From positions 142,493-206,492 of the forward strand of contig JAQGDQ010000412.1 of NCBI GenBank assembly GCA_030141605.1: DNA of 64,000 bases. Reading direction: 5' to 3'. Positions 12,173 to 23,094 of this stretch are shown in pieces. Within the stretch, counting starts at the first letter, position 1; each line of letters begins with the position of its first letter. This stretch comes from Tubiluchus corallicola (Eukaryota > Priapulida > Priapulimorpha > Priapulimorphida > Tubiluchidae). The notes under the pieces were generated by a model, which worked only from the letters and a program-made list of their open reading frames with translations, searched no databases and had not been told where the DNA came from. A program made the position numbers and the translations under genes.

Positions 12173-13012
12173 CATCAATACATAAAAAAAAACCGCAATG
12201 CCCAAGACGTTTGGCCAATAAAAGCAAATTCGTTAACCCGATTTGAAGTTCAGAACTACTCGTTAAGTCGCATTTCACGGGACGAGAGTTACTGTGACGA
12301 CGGAACTGCATATAACCGTTTATTATGCATGGAGGACTGTTATTGCGAAGAAGTCATTGACATATGCAACTGCATTGACTCGTCAAGATGCATTAGATCG
12401 AGAAAGTCAATTGATCACGAAAACTGTAGAATGGATTACAACTGCTTTGCAGAAAACAGACTTGACATATTAGAAAAATGTGACCGGGGCTGCCCACCAA
12501 GTTGCCACCAGATCATTTTCAGCATAACAAGCACCACTGTAGAAGATGGTTTGACCTTTGCCCCACAAAAACTGTGGAAAGCAACACTGGCAGGATACAT
12601 CGCAGAGGAGGTCGTTTCCAAAAGCAGATCAGGATCAGAAGTAATTTCGGCACTTGAACAGCTGATAGATTGCAACGGAAATGGAACACCAACAATTGAC
12701 GATCTGGTGGGTGGATTGCCACTGGATGATTCCATATTAAATCACACAGCATACAAAGATTTTCTGCACCTTTTAGATACATCAGCCTGGACAGATATAG
12801 AAGTTTTCCTAAAGGACATTTCTTATAATGAAGTCACAGAAGTTTATGCTTATGAGTTTATAGACCTCGCTGCTGACGTTGGAGGACTTATGGGTCTCTA
12901 CCTTGGTTTGTCTATAATATCAATTGCTGAAGTGCTGGATATGCTTGGAGGTTTATGTGCAACTGTTTGCAGTAAATTTTCAAAGAAAAATGAAGTTGTT
13001 CCAATGAAGTAA
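12173..13012 (+). pseudogene. 5'-truncated DEG/ENaC sodium channel copy
   Basis: This is a near-identical copy of residues 218-511 of the intact channel gene at 20426-21961, from tacacgcatcaatacat onward. The first channel half, including the HG gating motif and the first membrane helix, is missing; the sequence upstream is ATC repeat instead. An open frame of 282 codons begins with an ATG inside the repeat (12164). It keeps the Cys-rich extracellular part and the second membrane helix with GLYLGLSIISIAE. Relative to the intact gene it lacks 42 bp (14 codons, including WWATIYDVW) near 12674. Without the first helix it cannot form a normal channel subunit, so I call it a pseudogene although the frame remains open. 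Confidence 0.85.
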
Positions 13013-13168
13013 TATTTAATAACCAAAAAGAGTGTTCTGCTACTGCACCACATCAAGTGCAGCTTTTTTTCTTTTATTCAATAGAGCTACAGATTGCAAG
13101 AGTAACAGCATGACAAAAATATATCTCCATGTAAATGTTTATATAGATAAGCAGTACATGATACTACA

Positions 13169-13276
13169 GCCTACGTTGAAAACACCGGTTCTCGTCTGAT
13201 CACCGAAGTTAAGCAACGTAGTGCCTGGTTAGTACTTGGATGGGTGACGGCCTAGGAATACCAGGTGCTGTAGGCC
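13169..13276 (+). pseudogene. 5S rRNA-like sequence with an internal deletion
   Basis: It begins gcctacg and ends ggtgctgtaggc, the paired ends of animal 5S rRNA, and contains the intact internal promoter region (ggttagtacttggatgggtg). The length is about 108 nt instead of about 120. About 11 nt that normally follow gcctacg (the ccatacca region) are missing, and the break sits between two ACG triplets. It may be a 5S pseudogene or the head of a 5S-derived SINE. A second fragment is at 55047-55142. Confidence 0.8.
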
Positions 13277-14215
13277 TGCTCTCGACACTAGGCGGAGGAG
13301 CTGCACAAGCACAGGCTAGAGGGTAGAAGAGGTCAAGTGACCCAACGGCCATGTGTAGAGGCAGTTAAACTTTCAAAATCAGGATTGGAGCCCCGAAGGC
13401 GAACCAGTGTAGCATGTTCACTGACTTCGACAGCTCCTGCCAAACTGGTGCCAAATGTATCGCTCCGCTTTCCTTTGGACTACACAGGATCTCCATACAC
13501 CTTGCCAAGGCGTGCATCCTGGAGACGTTCAAGGATCGGACAGCTCTGCCACAGTCGACGCTGCAGCTCCATCAATGTGATCAATAACTGACTCTCTTGG
13601 CGCACACTCCATTGCCTACCGAGACAAAAGGATGCCAACCAACATGATACTAAGAGTGTTATCCAACCACGGACTGGCTTTACCAATAGGCATTATAGGC
13701 AGACTAGGCAGTTAACTTACTTTACGAGCTTAATAGCACAACACTTCAACCAAATAAACAGAACTATATTTGGATGCAAATTGCAGACTTTTTTACAATT
13801 CAGGGGTAAATGACAAATTGTGATTGTATTTCAAGCTAAACACTTGTTAGTGTACTGCATGTTTGTAGTTTATAATGTCAAGTATGTAACTCAGAGAACA
13901 AAACCTATTAAACTGACAGGTTAAATTATATTTTAATTAACATAACATCAGATTACGATGAGATGTTCCACTGGTGTACATGACAGACGACTGCTGACGG
14001 TGAAGCGGTCACGTGACTATTGTTTTCAGAATATGGCATCCAAGTGCCATCTCTATTTAACATTGTTAACAAATAGAACAGTTAAAATTTGCATAAACAT
14101 GCAAATGCATATCTATCTTAAGAGTGTACTTTTTATCATCTTACGCCACTGTATAAAAAATTAACACAATAAACGAGACAGCTTCATTATCATAAACATT
14201 ACAGACGCTTCGACT
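13277..14215. other. No gene recognised
   Basis: Right after the 5S-like sequence comes about 430 bp of GC-richer sequence (13280-13710) that does not look like the AT-rich surroundings. Its base composition, and its position behind a 5S head, suggest a retro-element body, but I see no protein motif. The rest is AT-rich with nothing recognisable. Confidence 0.4.
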
Positions 14216-14223
14216 GAAATATC

Positions 14224-15062
14224 CAGCAAGTTGTCGTAGTCCAATGCCGTAATTAAATTGTCATAGTCCAATGCCGTAATCAACTTGCCGTAGTCCAATG
14301 CCGTAATCAAGCTGAGTAGTCCAATGCTGTAATTAAGTTGCCGTAGTCCAATGCCGTAATCAAGTTGTCATAGTCCAACGCTGTAATTAAGTTGCCATAG
14401 TCAAATGCCGTAATTAAGTTGTCATAGTCCAACGCTGTAATAAAGTTGCCATAGCCAAATGCAGTAGTTCAGTTGTCATAGTCCAATGCTGTAATTAAGT
14501 TGCCATAGTCAAATGCCGTAATTAAGTTGCCATAGTCAAATGCCGTAATTAAGTTGTCACAGTCCAATGCTGTAATTAAGTTGCCATAGTCAAATGTCGT
14601 AATTAAGTTGTCACAGTCCAATGCTGTAATTAAGTTGCCATAGTCAAATGCCGTAATTAAGTTGTCACAGTCCAATGCTGTAATTAAGTTGCCATAGTCA
14701 AATGCCGTAATTAAGTTGTCACAGTCCAATGCTGTAATTAAGTTGCCATAGTCAAATGCCGTAATTAAGTTGTCACAGTCCAATGCTGTAATTAAGTTGC
14801 CATAGTCAAATGCCGTAATTAAGTTGTCACAGTCCAATGCTGTAATTAAGTTGCCATAGTCAAATGCCGTAATTAAGTTGTCACAGTCCAATGCCACAAT
14901 CAAGTTGCCGTAATCCAATTACGTAATCAAGTTGTCTTATGCCGTAGTTGAGTTGCCGTAGTTCAATGCCATTGTCCAGTGCTGTAGTCAATGCCATAGT
15001 TCGGTTGCCGTAGTTCAATGCCGTTGTCCAGTGCTGTAGTCTAATGCCGTAATCCAATGTCA
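14224..15062. repeat. 27/54-bp minisatellite
   Basis: The basic unit resembles tgccgtaattaagttgccat followed by agtcaaa, 27 bp. In the centre it forms a 54-bp dimer alternating gtcacagtccaatgctg with gccatagtcaaatgccg. On minus this is open as an 18-residue repeat (FDYGNLITALDCDNLITA), a consequence of the unit length. Short remnants of the same unit lie downstream of the intact channel gene at about 22065-22105. Confidence 0.9.
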
Positions 15063-15099
15063 AGTCGCAAGTGTCCAATGTCCAAGTAAATGAAATGCA

Positions 15100-15392
15100 A
15101 AATGAGAACTTGTTGATAATACAATGGAAAATTTCAATCTGAAAAATAGATCTATATAATATCATAGCACTTGTTTTGTGTAGAATGCCTTGTGGTAGTG
15201 CTGGTGGTGGTGCTGGTAGTGGTGCTGGTGTTGATGCTGGTGGTTGTGGTTGTGGTAGCAGTGGCAGTGGCATGGCTGTGTGTCACAGTGGCGGTGAGGG
15301 TGGTTGTGGTGCTGGTGTTAATTGGGGTGGTGATGATGGTCGTATTAGTGGTAATAAATTCTATATTTGCTTTAAAACATGAACTGTTGGTG
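15100..15392. repeat. GGT-rich duplicated segment
   Basis: From aatttcaatctgaaaaatag through an imperfect ggtggtgctggt tract to agtggtaataaattctata. The same segment, shorter, lies at about 22105-22235 downstream of the intact channel. Gly-rich open frames over it are repeat-derived. Confidence 0.75.
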
Positions 15393-15830
15393 TGTCTGCG
15401 AGGCATTTATGACAAATCTTCAATGTTTCAGCCGAATATCACGTAAACTACTGATCTTTATTTCTGCAGTATTAAAAACTAAAATAGAAAAGTAAAATCA
15501 ACTGATATTGGCTAATTTCATGAAAAGTTACATAGTTTAGTTAGACTAATTAACAGTTAATTAATCGATCAAAAATATCAATGAATAAATCAAAGTAAAT
15601 AAAAATAAACTTACATCGTTGTGGCATATATCTAATGATAAATTTCCCTGGCTTGCACAAGACAGAACAGCATAATGACAACATAACTGGGTCAAAGCCC
15701 ACACTTTAAAATTTCCAGCTAGATGGAGCCACCTTGGCTACAAAATTAAATTGTCAGGTTCACACTGGCCTTAGTTGCTTTTTTAAATAATGCCTTTGAA
15801 AACAATGATTAAATTAACGTGTGAGTTAAC
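15393..15830. mobile_element. Interspersed element, copy 1
   Basis: The segment from about 15420 to 15775 matches 30240-30618, where the same sequence interrupts a sulfotransferase pseudogene. Shared blocks include ctactgatctttatttctgc, agatggagccacctt and gtcaggttcacactggcctt. The right part also occurs at 22237-22350. It has no coding capacity that I can defend. Confidence 0.65.
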
Positions 15831-15846
15831 TTTTACTTCTGTGAGT

Positions 15847-16253
15847 ATATATATACAGAGGCTTCCTCCAGTGACGTAATTTTTCTTGAAAAAAACTAGC
15901 GCACTGTCAATCTTCACCGAAAGTATAATTTTTTACTTTAAAGTATATGTATATATTGATTATATTGTTAAACATTATAACCTGGGATTACCATTTATTT
16001 TAGTAACTGCATAAGCCTGTAAATTTCGATATACATACAGCTGATCTGGAAAGAGACAGTAATGTATTTGGGGTTGTGATATTTTGACAAGTGATAGTTT
16101 TCTACAGATGTTTCAAGGGTAAAAATGAAATTTAATGGTTCCGTGAATAATGTTCCCTCATGTATGGTCTATAATCGTAATGTCATAGTAGCTAAGACTC
16201 TGATCAATACATATTGTCTACCAATTTTGTTATACGGCTGCGAAATTGTGGGT
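15847..16253 (+). mobile_element. LINE reverse transcriptase C-terminal fragment, duplicated
   Basis: The stretch 16105-16250 reads in plus frame as FNGSVNNVPS and then KTLINTYCLPILLYGCE, which is typical of the C-terminal part of non-LTR reverse transcriptases (LLKTYCLPxLLYGCE). The whole stretch is repeated at 23095-23520 as part of a segmental duplication. It ends abruptly where the ATC block begins. Confidence 0.65.
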
Positions 16254-16626
16254 ATGGCGCCTGATATTATTGCTTACAAATATTTTTTACGATTTATTTA
16301 ATTAACGGCAGAACATGTCAATTGAATTTTGAATTTTTATGTTCATGATAGAAAATTATTTATACAGCTAGTTCGTCCAAGAATTATTATTATTTTTATT
16401 ATTTTTATTATTATTATTATTATCATCATCGTCGTCGTCGTCGTCGTCGTCGTAGTCGTCATCATCATCATCATCATCATCGTTGTCGTAATCGTCTTCA
16501 TCATTATCATCATCATCATCATCATCACCATCATCATCAGCATCATCATCATCGCCATCAATCATCATCATCAATTATTGTCATCGATCATCGATCATCA
16601 ATCATCATCATCAATCATCATCATCG

Positions 16627-16681
<55 letters not shown>

Positions 16682-16760
16682 GATCACCATCACCATCACC
16701 ATCACCATCATGATCATGATCATGATCATCGTCATCATCAATCACGATTATCAATTAAAA
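16254..16760. repeat. ATC-repeat block, right copy of a direct repeat
   Basis: It starts with atggcgcctgatattattgc and repeats the left block at 11622-12160, including the unique leader that ends cagctagttcgtcc before the ATT/ATC triplets. It marks the right edge of the segment that holds the truncated channel copy. Confidence 0.85.
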
Positions 16761-17520
16761 AAGGAATATTAGAATAGAACTGCAATATAGAACTCCAAAC
16801 ATCGAGCGGCAATAAATGCTATAAATCATGCGATGTAAAATATTGCACAGCAACAGCACAATTGTCAGAGCATGATCTTTAATCATACGCTGTTAACACA
16901 GCAAAACACGACAGTTCCTTTCATAAGGTGTTTACTGCAGTCTTTATTTTCTAAAGAAGAAAAAACAAAAGAATACATAAAATTTTCAGTAATTCAGTAA
17001 TGCTATTTGAACAAAACTACAGAAATTTGAACAAAAAATTACACAGAAAATTGCTTTCTAATTAATAAACTTAGATTTACAAAAATCAATTACTTCGTTC
17101 AGCTAGAGAGCACACATTGCTTATGGTTGAAACATGACATTAAATTTCTCACATAAAATTGCATTATCCACATTACAAGTTAGTCACTACAATAACCCGT
17201 CAAGCCTGCCAGCAATTGCCCACTTGTCCCCTTTAGTTTTTGGCTCCCTCATGCGGGAAAAATAAAAAACAAATTATATGGGTAATTTGCCCAAGACATA
17301 CATAATGCAATTATCGTTACTTTTTGTTACATTTCTGCGTAGCTATCACAGCTACAGTTACTAAGGAAAGATTCTCCCAGGAAGGATAACTCAGCGACAT
17401 TGCCAGAGACCTTTTATTCCGTGTCGATGTATCTAAACTCACGTGTTGGTAACGCATAATTATTAACACTGTTACTAAGGAAAGATTCTAGGAAAGATTC
17501 TAGGAGAGCTTCAGTGAGAA
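16761..17520. other. No gene recognised
   Basis: This is AT-rich sequence. Short local repeats of aggaaagattct lie at 17364-17505. No coding signature. Confidence 0.4.
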
Positions 17521-18428
17521 AGCCATAGAATTTTCATTTCATGGTGACACATCAAAACTGGTCAAACATATAAATGAGTGCAAGCTGGAAACAATCAAGT
17601 GTTTGCTGTGACGTTTACTAAATGACGTAAAGGTACTGAAGACTGAAATGCGACTGCGAGAGCAGATCGGACATTATGCGGAAAATGCATCACTTCATGG
17701 CGTGGGAAGCATTGCCAGATCGCAACACTTGGCGAAAAAGATCTTTTGGGTTATCCTTTTTCTTGCCGTTTTAACTGGAGCTGTTATACAAATAATTGAC
17801 AGGACGATAATGTACTTTTCCCGGCCTAATGTTCACGCAAAATTGCTCAACAAGAAACCAAATTATTATACAAAAAAGTCCAAAATATATAATTACTGCA
17901 GGTGTGACAGAAAAAATAAAAAAGGATCATCCGCGGGTCAAAATTCTCGTCTTAGTTCGGGAGCCCTTTCAAAGGACGGTGTCACTTTTCTTAGAACGTG
18001 GAAGATTGAAAAACCAAACATTTGTAGAATTTATAACTTCTGAAGCCGAACCTCATCCCGTAGATGAAGGAAAGTACGTGACTTATATAGGAAAGTGGTT
18101 GAAGGTTTTTCCTGGAGAGCAACTTCACATTGTATTAGGAGACGAGTTAATCAAAAACCCATTAAGTGAACTGAAAAGAATTGAAACTTTTCTGAACTTA
18201 GACCATTTGATATCTGAAGATGCATTTGTCTACAGAGAAGATAAAGGATTTTATTGTTTCCATGAAAGGACCGAAAAAACGTTTAGTAAAGAAGTCACTT
18301 GTTTGGGGAAGAGTAAAGGAAGAAAGCGTCCGGAAGTGCCGGAAGAACTAGAGAAACGACAAAAACAAATTTTTCAACCGTATAATGTACAGTTGTACAA
18401 AATTGTAAACCGAACATTTAGCTGGTAA
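17521..18428 (+). pseudogene. Chimera of DEG/ENaC N-terminus and heparan sulfate 3-O-sulfotransferase C-terminus
   Basis: The stretch 17521-17827 copies the 5' flank and first 60 codons of the channel gene at 20426 (HG motif and first membrane helix included; start 17648). At about 17827 it switches to the C-terminal half of a 3-O-sulfotransferase. The channel frame runs on out of frame and stops at 18043 (131 codons). The sulfotransferase frame is open from an ATG at 17829 to 18428 (199 codons) and keeps VREPFQRTVS, FYCFHE, TCLG and KGRKRPEV. It has lost the 5'-phosphosulfate loop and the catalytic EVH segment, so no active enzyme is expected. A short patch at the joint (cctaatgttcacgcaaaatt) also occurs at about 22729, downstream of the intact channel. 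Confidence 0.85.
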
Positions 18429-18634
18429 TCTACGCAGCTTCGAGGAAAGTTGGTTGGCAAGTAATCCTATTTTCTAGACCCGTAGTTCTTGACATTGTGT
18501 CAACTACAGAGTTAGAGAGAATTTTAAAACTCAATCGTTTTAAAACGTTAACCATCACTCTGCTTGCTGCAACATCGTGCTTTTTGTGCTCCAAAATTAA
18601 AACTAAAATTCTAAAAATAGAATCAAAACAGGCA

Positions 18635-18665
<31 letters not shown>

Positions 18666-20297
18666 GCACACACACACACACACACACATCTAAAGTTTTG
18701 TCAAAAAGGATGTTCGCACAATGTGATTATTTTTTTAATTTACTTTAATTATTGGCAGTTGTATGTGAGCATAAAAACTTTGTTGAGAACAGAAACGAAC
18801 GATATGACTAAATCACAATAGTGACATAGTCACATAGTGACATTAAATCACAGAAAAAGACTAGAATCATTAACTCACACTCTAGACGTGTGTCACTAAC
18901 GAAGCACGTTCAGACTAGGGAGTTTCCTATGGCGAGTTTTCTCTCTAATAGCAAATTCGCATTGTTTAAGGAATGGCTCATTAAAGGACAAGAAAAGGCC
19001 TAGTTAAACTCAGAAAATTTTCCCCAAAGAATTATAACGGTTAGAGGCAATCTTAAGCGTTTATCATACTCACGTTAAAAGAATTTCCTGTTTGTTTTCA
19101 TTTTAAAACTCCCGCGAGACTGTCACGGCGGCGCCATATTAGATGGCGTCACAGAACCACAACACAAATCTTTATAGTACACGTGCTCAGAACTCACTGC
19201 GACTCTGTTCGAGTGATGTCATGCCACGTGACCCGTCACATGCTGGCTTTTCAATTTGCGGACTAAATGAAACGTGCGGTTGAAATATGAGAGATTACAA
19301 AAATGGGAGTTAATGCGAAAACGTGAGTACTTCACTCGCTTAAGATTATACTTAGGTGATAGAATTTTTTATTGCGAATTTTCTGAGGCTTACTTTGGTT
19401 AGGTATTTTTTTTAACCACAGAACAACTGCTAAAATGGAATATTATATAAAAAGTATTTCTTGATCTATTGTGATGATGGCTTTTGCAAAAGGGCAATGT
19501 TACATTTTACACAACTGCAATCTTAAGATGATTCATCTGTACAATATTTAATATAATTTATATTGATTAGTAATTAGCATTTATAAGTAATGTCTGTGTA
19601 CAACAGGTCAAATAATATAACTTTAATTGATTAGGAGATCTAGCAACCGTGCATCATTATGATATCCTTTACTTCATTATCACAAAAGGCCTGTATTGTC
19701 CATTCACCAAGTGTCCAAAAGTTATGCTTGTATTATCATTTAAAATAGACAATAAAATAGACAACAGCTGCCCGTGCTAGGCCTTCTCTTATGCGGAAAC
19801 CTTCCCTGCTTTTGTGATGTTCACATTTTTAAGTCCTAATTTTTATTTCATTTGCAGTTGCAGTTTCCTGTTTTACTTGATTAGTTGCAAATGGCTTCTT
19901 TGCTTATATGACAGACTTTTATAACTAATTTAAATATCTATGGGCCACTATGGCCTTGATTTCTTTCATTTAAATCTGTGTCTACTTTTCTAACTTGTCT
20001 CACACTGATTGCACATTGTCTTATTTACGTTGCAAATTCTTTAGCAACGATTTTTTTCATCTGATTTAATTGTTGCATTGCCACGTTTGACTTGTGTTAT
20101 TTGCGTAGCCATTTTTCTTGATTGTTGATAACAGCATTGTTTGCATTTAGAACTTACAAGGTTCTGCTGAAAATCGTATGAACAATGAACAAACTTATCA
20201 TTGTTCAAATGTGTAAGAGTACAACAAAAATTATGATCCTTTCCGTGGCCTTTGTGGTAATAAGGTTCTTTCTGTTAAACTAAAATTCCATAATTAT
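18429..20297 (+). repeat. Segmental duplication, copy A (sulfotransferase 3' flank)
   Basis: This block matches 31453-33312 downstream of the broken sulfotransferase at 30056-31452. The first shared stretch starts just after the stop codon and includes an AC/ACGC microsatellite (18630-18690 here, 31525-31607 there). Copy A has about 300 bp near 18757-19055 that copy B lacks. Copy B has about 300 bp near 32048-32345 and about 90 bp near 32645-32735 that copy A lacks. No gene is seen inside. The block ends where the channel 5' flank begins. Confidence 0.8.
18979..19420. mobile_element. Short copy of the TTAAAGGACAAGAAAAGG element family
   Basis: Its left end is ttaaaggacaagaaaaggcc. The right part ends near ttactttggttagg, and the matching copy at about 31681-32062 ends in the inverse form ggccattttcttgtccttta. 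The body shares cccgcgagactgtcacggcg and gcgccatatta with the longer family members. Confidence 0.6.
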
Positions 20298-20425
20298 GAG
20301 CCATAGAATTTTCATTTCATGGTGACACATCAAAACTGGTCAAACATATAAATGAGTGCAAGCTGGAAACAATCAAGTGTTTGCTGTGACGTTTACTAAA
20401 TGATGTAAAGGTACTGAAGACTGAA

Positions 20426-21961
20426 ATGCGACTGCGAGAGCAGATTGGTAATTGGGCGGAAAATGCATCACTGCATGGCGTGGGAAACATTTCCAGATCG
20501 CAACATTTGGCCAAAAAGATCTTTTGGGTTATCCTTTTTCTTGCCGTTTTAACTGGAGCTGTTATACAAGTAACTGACAGGACGATTTTATACTTTTCCC
20601 GGCCTATAAAGTCTGTGACCAAAGTGCAATACAAGGGAGATTTCGAGTTTCCGACACTGACCATCTGCATGGGATATCCATTGCAACTACGAGGCGTTTT
20701 ATCACTGCTGACAAGTAAGTCTGACGATGCCAAGCAATTTGAATCTATGCTGAGCAAAGGAGGAGGAGTGCATGAAGCTTTAGTATCGGCATCTGATCAC
20801 AACTTTCCTGTGTTTTATAACACTTCGAACTTTTTTTGCAATATGCACCTTGTAGAGTACAATAATAAACCTTGTGCCTTTTACGTGTCAAGCGTAAGTC
20901 CATCTAGTAACACGCGAGCAGGACTTTGCATTGATGTAGAGCTTGAGTTGCCAGGAAAAGCAAACGAGAGAGAATGGTACGTGTATTCATTGAACAAGGA
21001 GACAACAGTTGGATTACGCATAAAAATGAAAACAAGTATTCTTGATAGTTTGTCGTTAAACTGGAATGGCAATGTACACGCATCAATACATCAAAAAAAC
21101 TGCAAAGCCCAACAGTTTTGGCCAATAAAAGCAAATTCGTTAACCCGATTTGAAGCTCAGAACTACTCGTTAAGTCGCATTTCACGGGACGAGAGTTACT
21201 GTGACGACGGAACTGCATATAACCGTTTATTGTGCATGGAGGACTGTTATTGCGAAGTAGTCATTGACATATGCAACTGCATTGACTCGTCAAGATGCAT
21301 TAGATCGCGAAAGTCAATTGATCACGAAAACTGTAGAATGGATTACAACTGCTTTGCAGAAAACAGACTTGACATATTAGAAAAATGTGACCGGGGCTGC
21401 CCACCAAGTTGCCACCAGATCATTTTCAGCATAACAAGCACCTCTGTAGAAGATGGTTTGACGTTTGCCCCACAAAAACTGTGGAAAGCAACACTGGCAG
21501 GATACATCGCAGAGGAGGTCGTTTCCAAACGCAGATCAGGATCAGAAGTAATTTCGGCACTTGAACAGCTGATAGATTGCAACTGGTGGGCAACCATATA
21601 TGACGTGTGGAACGAGCGTTCAGACGGAAATGGAACACCGACAATTGACGATCTGGTGGGTGGATTGCCACTGGATGATTCCATATTAAATCACACAGCA
21701 TACAAAGATTTTCTGCACCTTTTAGATTTATCAGCCTGGACAGATATAGAAGTTTTCCTAAAGGACATTTCTTATAATGAAGTCACAGAAGTTTATGCTT
21801 ATGAGTTTATAGACCTCGCTGCTGACGTTGGAGGACTTTTGGGTCTCTACCTTGGTTTGTCTGTATTATCAATTGCTGAAGTGCTGGAATTGCTGGGAGG
21901 TTTATGTGCAACTGTTTGCAGTAAATTTTCAAAGAAAAATGAAGTTGTTCCAATGAAGTAA
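20426..21961 (+). CDS. DEG/ENaC family sodium channel subunit, intronless
   Basis: The protein has 511 residues, the normal size for the family, in one exon. DEG/ENaC subunits form trimeric, amiloride-sensitive, mostly sodium-selective channels of the plasma membrane, gated by ligands, protons, peptides or force. Visible features in order: the N-terminal gating motif HG at 17-18; first helix at about 31-50; FPTLTICMGYP after it; a large extracellular part with many Cys (about 115-450, for example CMEDCYCEVVIDICNC and CDRGCPPSCH); then second helix at about 461-490 with DVGGLLGLYLGLSVLSIAE, where GLS at 477-479 occupies the GxS selectivity filter (GAS in most relatives). The start is supported by conservation of the 5' flank and first codons at 17521-17827. 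The ligand cannot be told. Lack of introns is unusual and may mean a retrocopy. Confidence 0.92.
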   Translation: MRLREQIGNWAENASLHGVGNISRSQHLAKKIFWVILFLAVLTGAVIQVTDRTILYFSRPIKSVTKVQYKGDFEFPTLTICMGYPLQLRGVLSLLTSKSDDAKQFESMLSKGGGVHEALVSASDHNFPVFYNTSNFFCNMHLVEYNNKPCAFYVSSVSPSSNTRAGLCIDVELELPGKANEREWYVYSLNKETTVGLRIKMKTSILDSLSLNWNGNVHASIHQKNCKAQQFWPIKANSLTRFEAQNYSLSRISRDESYCDDGTAYNRLLCMEDCYCEVVIDICNCIDSSRCIRSRKSIDHENCRMDYNCFAENRLDILEKCDRGCPPSCHQIIFSITSTSVEDGLTFAPQKLWKATLAGYIAEEVVSKRRSGSEVISALEQLIDCNWWATIYDVWNERSDGNGTPTIDDLVGGLPLDDSILNHTAYKDFLHLLDLSAWTDIEVFLKDISYNEVTEVYAYEFIDLAADVGGLLGLYLGLSVLSIAEVLELLGGLCATVCSKFSKKNEVVPMK

Positions 21962-22059
21962 TATTTAATAACCAAAAAGAGTGTTCTGCTACTGCACCAC
22001 ATCAAGTGCAGCTTTTTTCTTTTTTTCAATAGAGATATAGATTGTAAGAGTAACAGCAT

Positions 22060-22350
22060 GTAACAGCAGTGCTGTAGTCTAATGCCGTAGTCCAATGCCG
22101 TAAATTTCAATCTGAAAAATAGATCTATATAATATCATAGCACTGTGTGTTGTGTAGAAGGCCTTGTGGTAGTGCTGGTGGTGGTGCTGGTATTAATTGT
22201 GGAGGTGATGGTGGTCAAATTAGTGGTAATAAATTCTATAGATGGAGCCACCTTGGCTACAAAATTAATTTTTTTAAAGCCAGGTTCACACTGGCTTTAA
22301 TTGTTTTTTTAAAAAATGCCTTTGAAAACAATGATTAAATTAACGTGTGA
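22060..22350. repeat. Downstream flank shared with the truncated channel copy
   Basis: It contains a remnant of the 27-bp minisatellite (22065-22105), the GGT segment and the agatggagccacctt element end. These are the counterparts of 15020-15830 in shortened form. Confidence 0.7.
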
Positions 22351-23094
22351 GTTAACATATAGGCATGTAGGCACACACAAAAGACAAATAATTGAGTCAC
22401 CACGCAACTGTGCTACCGTCCATTTACTGTAAGACTATATGCTGCTTAACTGCGGTCTACAACTTAGGGCCTTACAATCTGCACGGGGCCTCAAGAAAAT
22501 TTCAGAATTAGTTTTGTATCTGTTATAATAATTAGATAATTATTAAGTAATATTTTAATCATGAAATAATTTGTATTGTTCACATTGCTATTAAACAATT
22601 AAACACAAGTATATTTCTAAGTTTTCTGGGAAAAACTGGTGCAATTTAAAAAGAATTTTCGTGACTTTTCGTAAGTACATCGTATTTCGTATGAACTAAT
22701 TCAAACTTCTGCAGCTTACCTAATGTTCACGCAAAATTATTACAAAATTAGCCATCTAATTTTTTTTGTAAAAACTTATAGTTTTGGTGAAGATTGACTG
22801 TAAGATAGTTTTTTCAAGATGAATGACGTCATTGGTGGAAGAATGGGCATGGAAAAGGGGAGCACGCAGGCATGAAGTGATCGGGACTTTAAAGTGATTT
22901 TACTAATAGACGTTTGTTGCAGTTTTATTACTATGTCCTCCTAAAATTTTTGCAAACATAGAAATAAGCCCAACTTTCCGTAAGTAGCCTTTCCTTTAAC
23001 TCACAATCATTCAATTTTGGTTCTGCAAATATTTTGACGGAAAAAGAGTTTGGGGAATTTTCCCGCTCAACTTTCCGCATAATGCAAGTAGCCT
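22351..23094. other. No gene recognised; insertion relative to the other copy
   Basis: This stretch has no counterpart between the matching flanks at about 15830 and 15847, so it is an insertion here or a deletion there. It contains cctaatgttcacgcaaaatt (about 22729), the same patch seen at the joint of the chimera at 17827. Confidence 0.5.

Noticed and set aside
13337-13591. 84-codon frame after the 5S-like sequence
   Set aside because: No motif is recognisable, and the stretch looks like a retro-element body; an overlapping minus frame is equally open.
14469-14918. 149-codon minus frame FDYGNLITALDCDNLITA
   Set aside because: It is a 54-bp minisatellite with no signal peptide, splice site or codon bias supporting a gene.
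15171-15446. Gly-rich or Val-rich frames as a small secreted protein
   Set aside because: The GGT-rich text is a degenerate triplet tract, and the duplicate at 22147 is not conserved in frame.
21343-21701. Minus-strand frames of about 90-113 codons inside the channel gene
   Set aside because: They are antisense shadows of the conserved channel sequence; the same frames recur antisense to the truncated copy.
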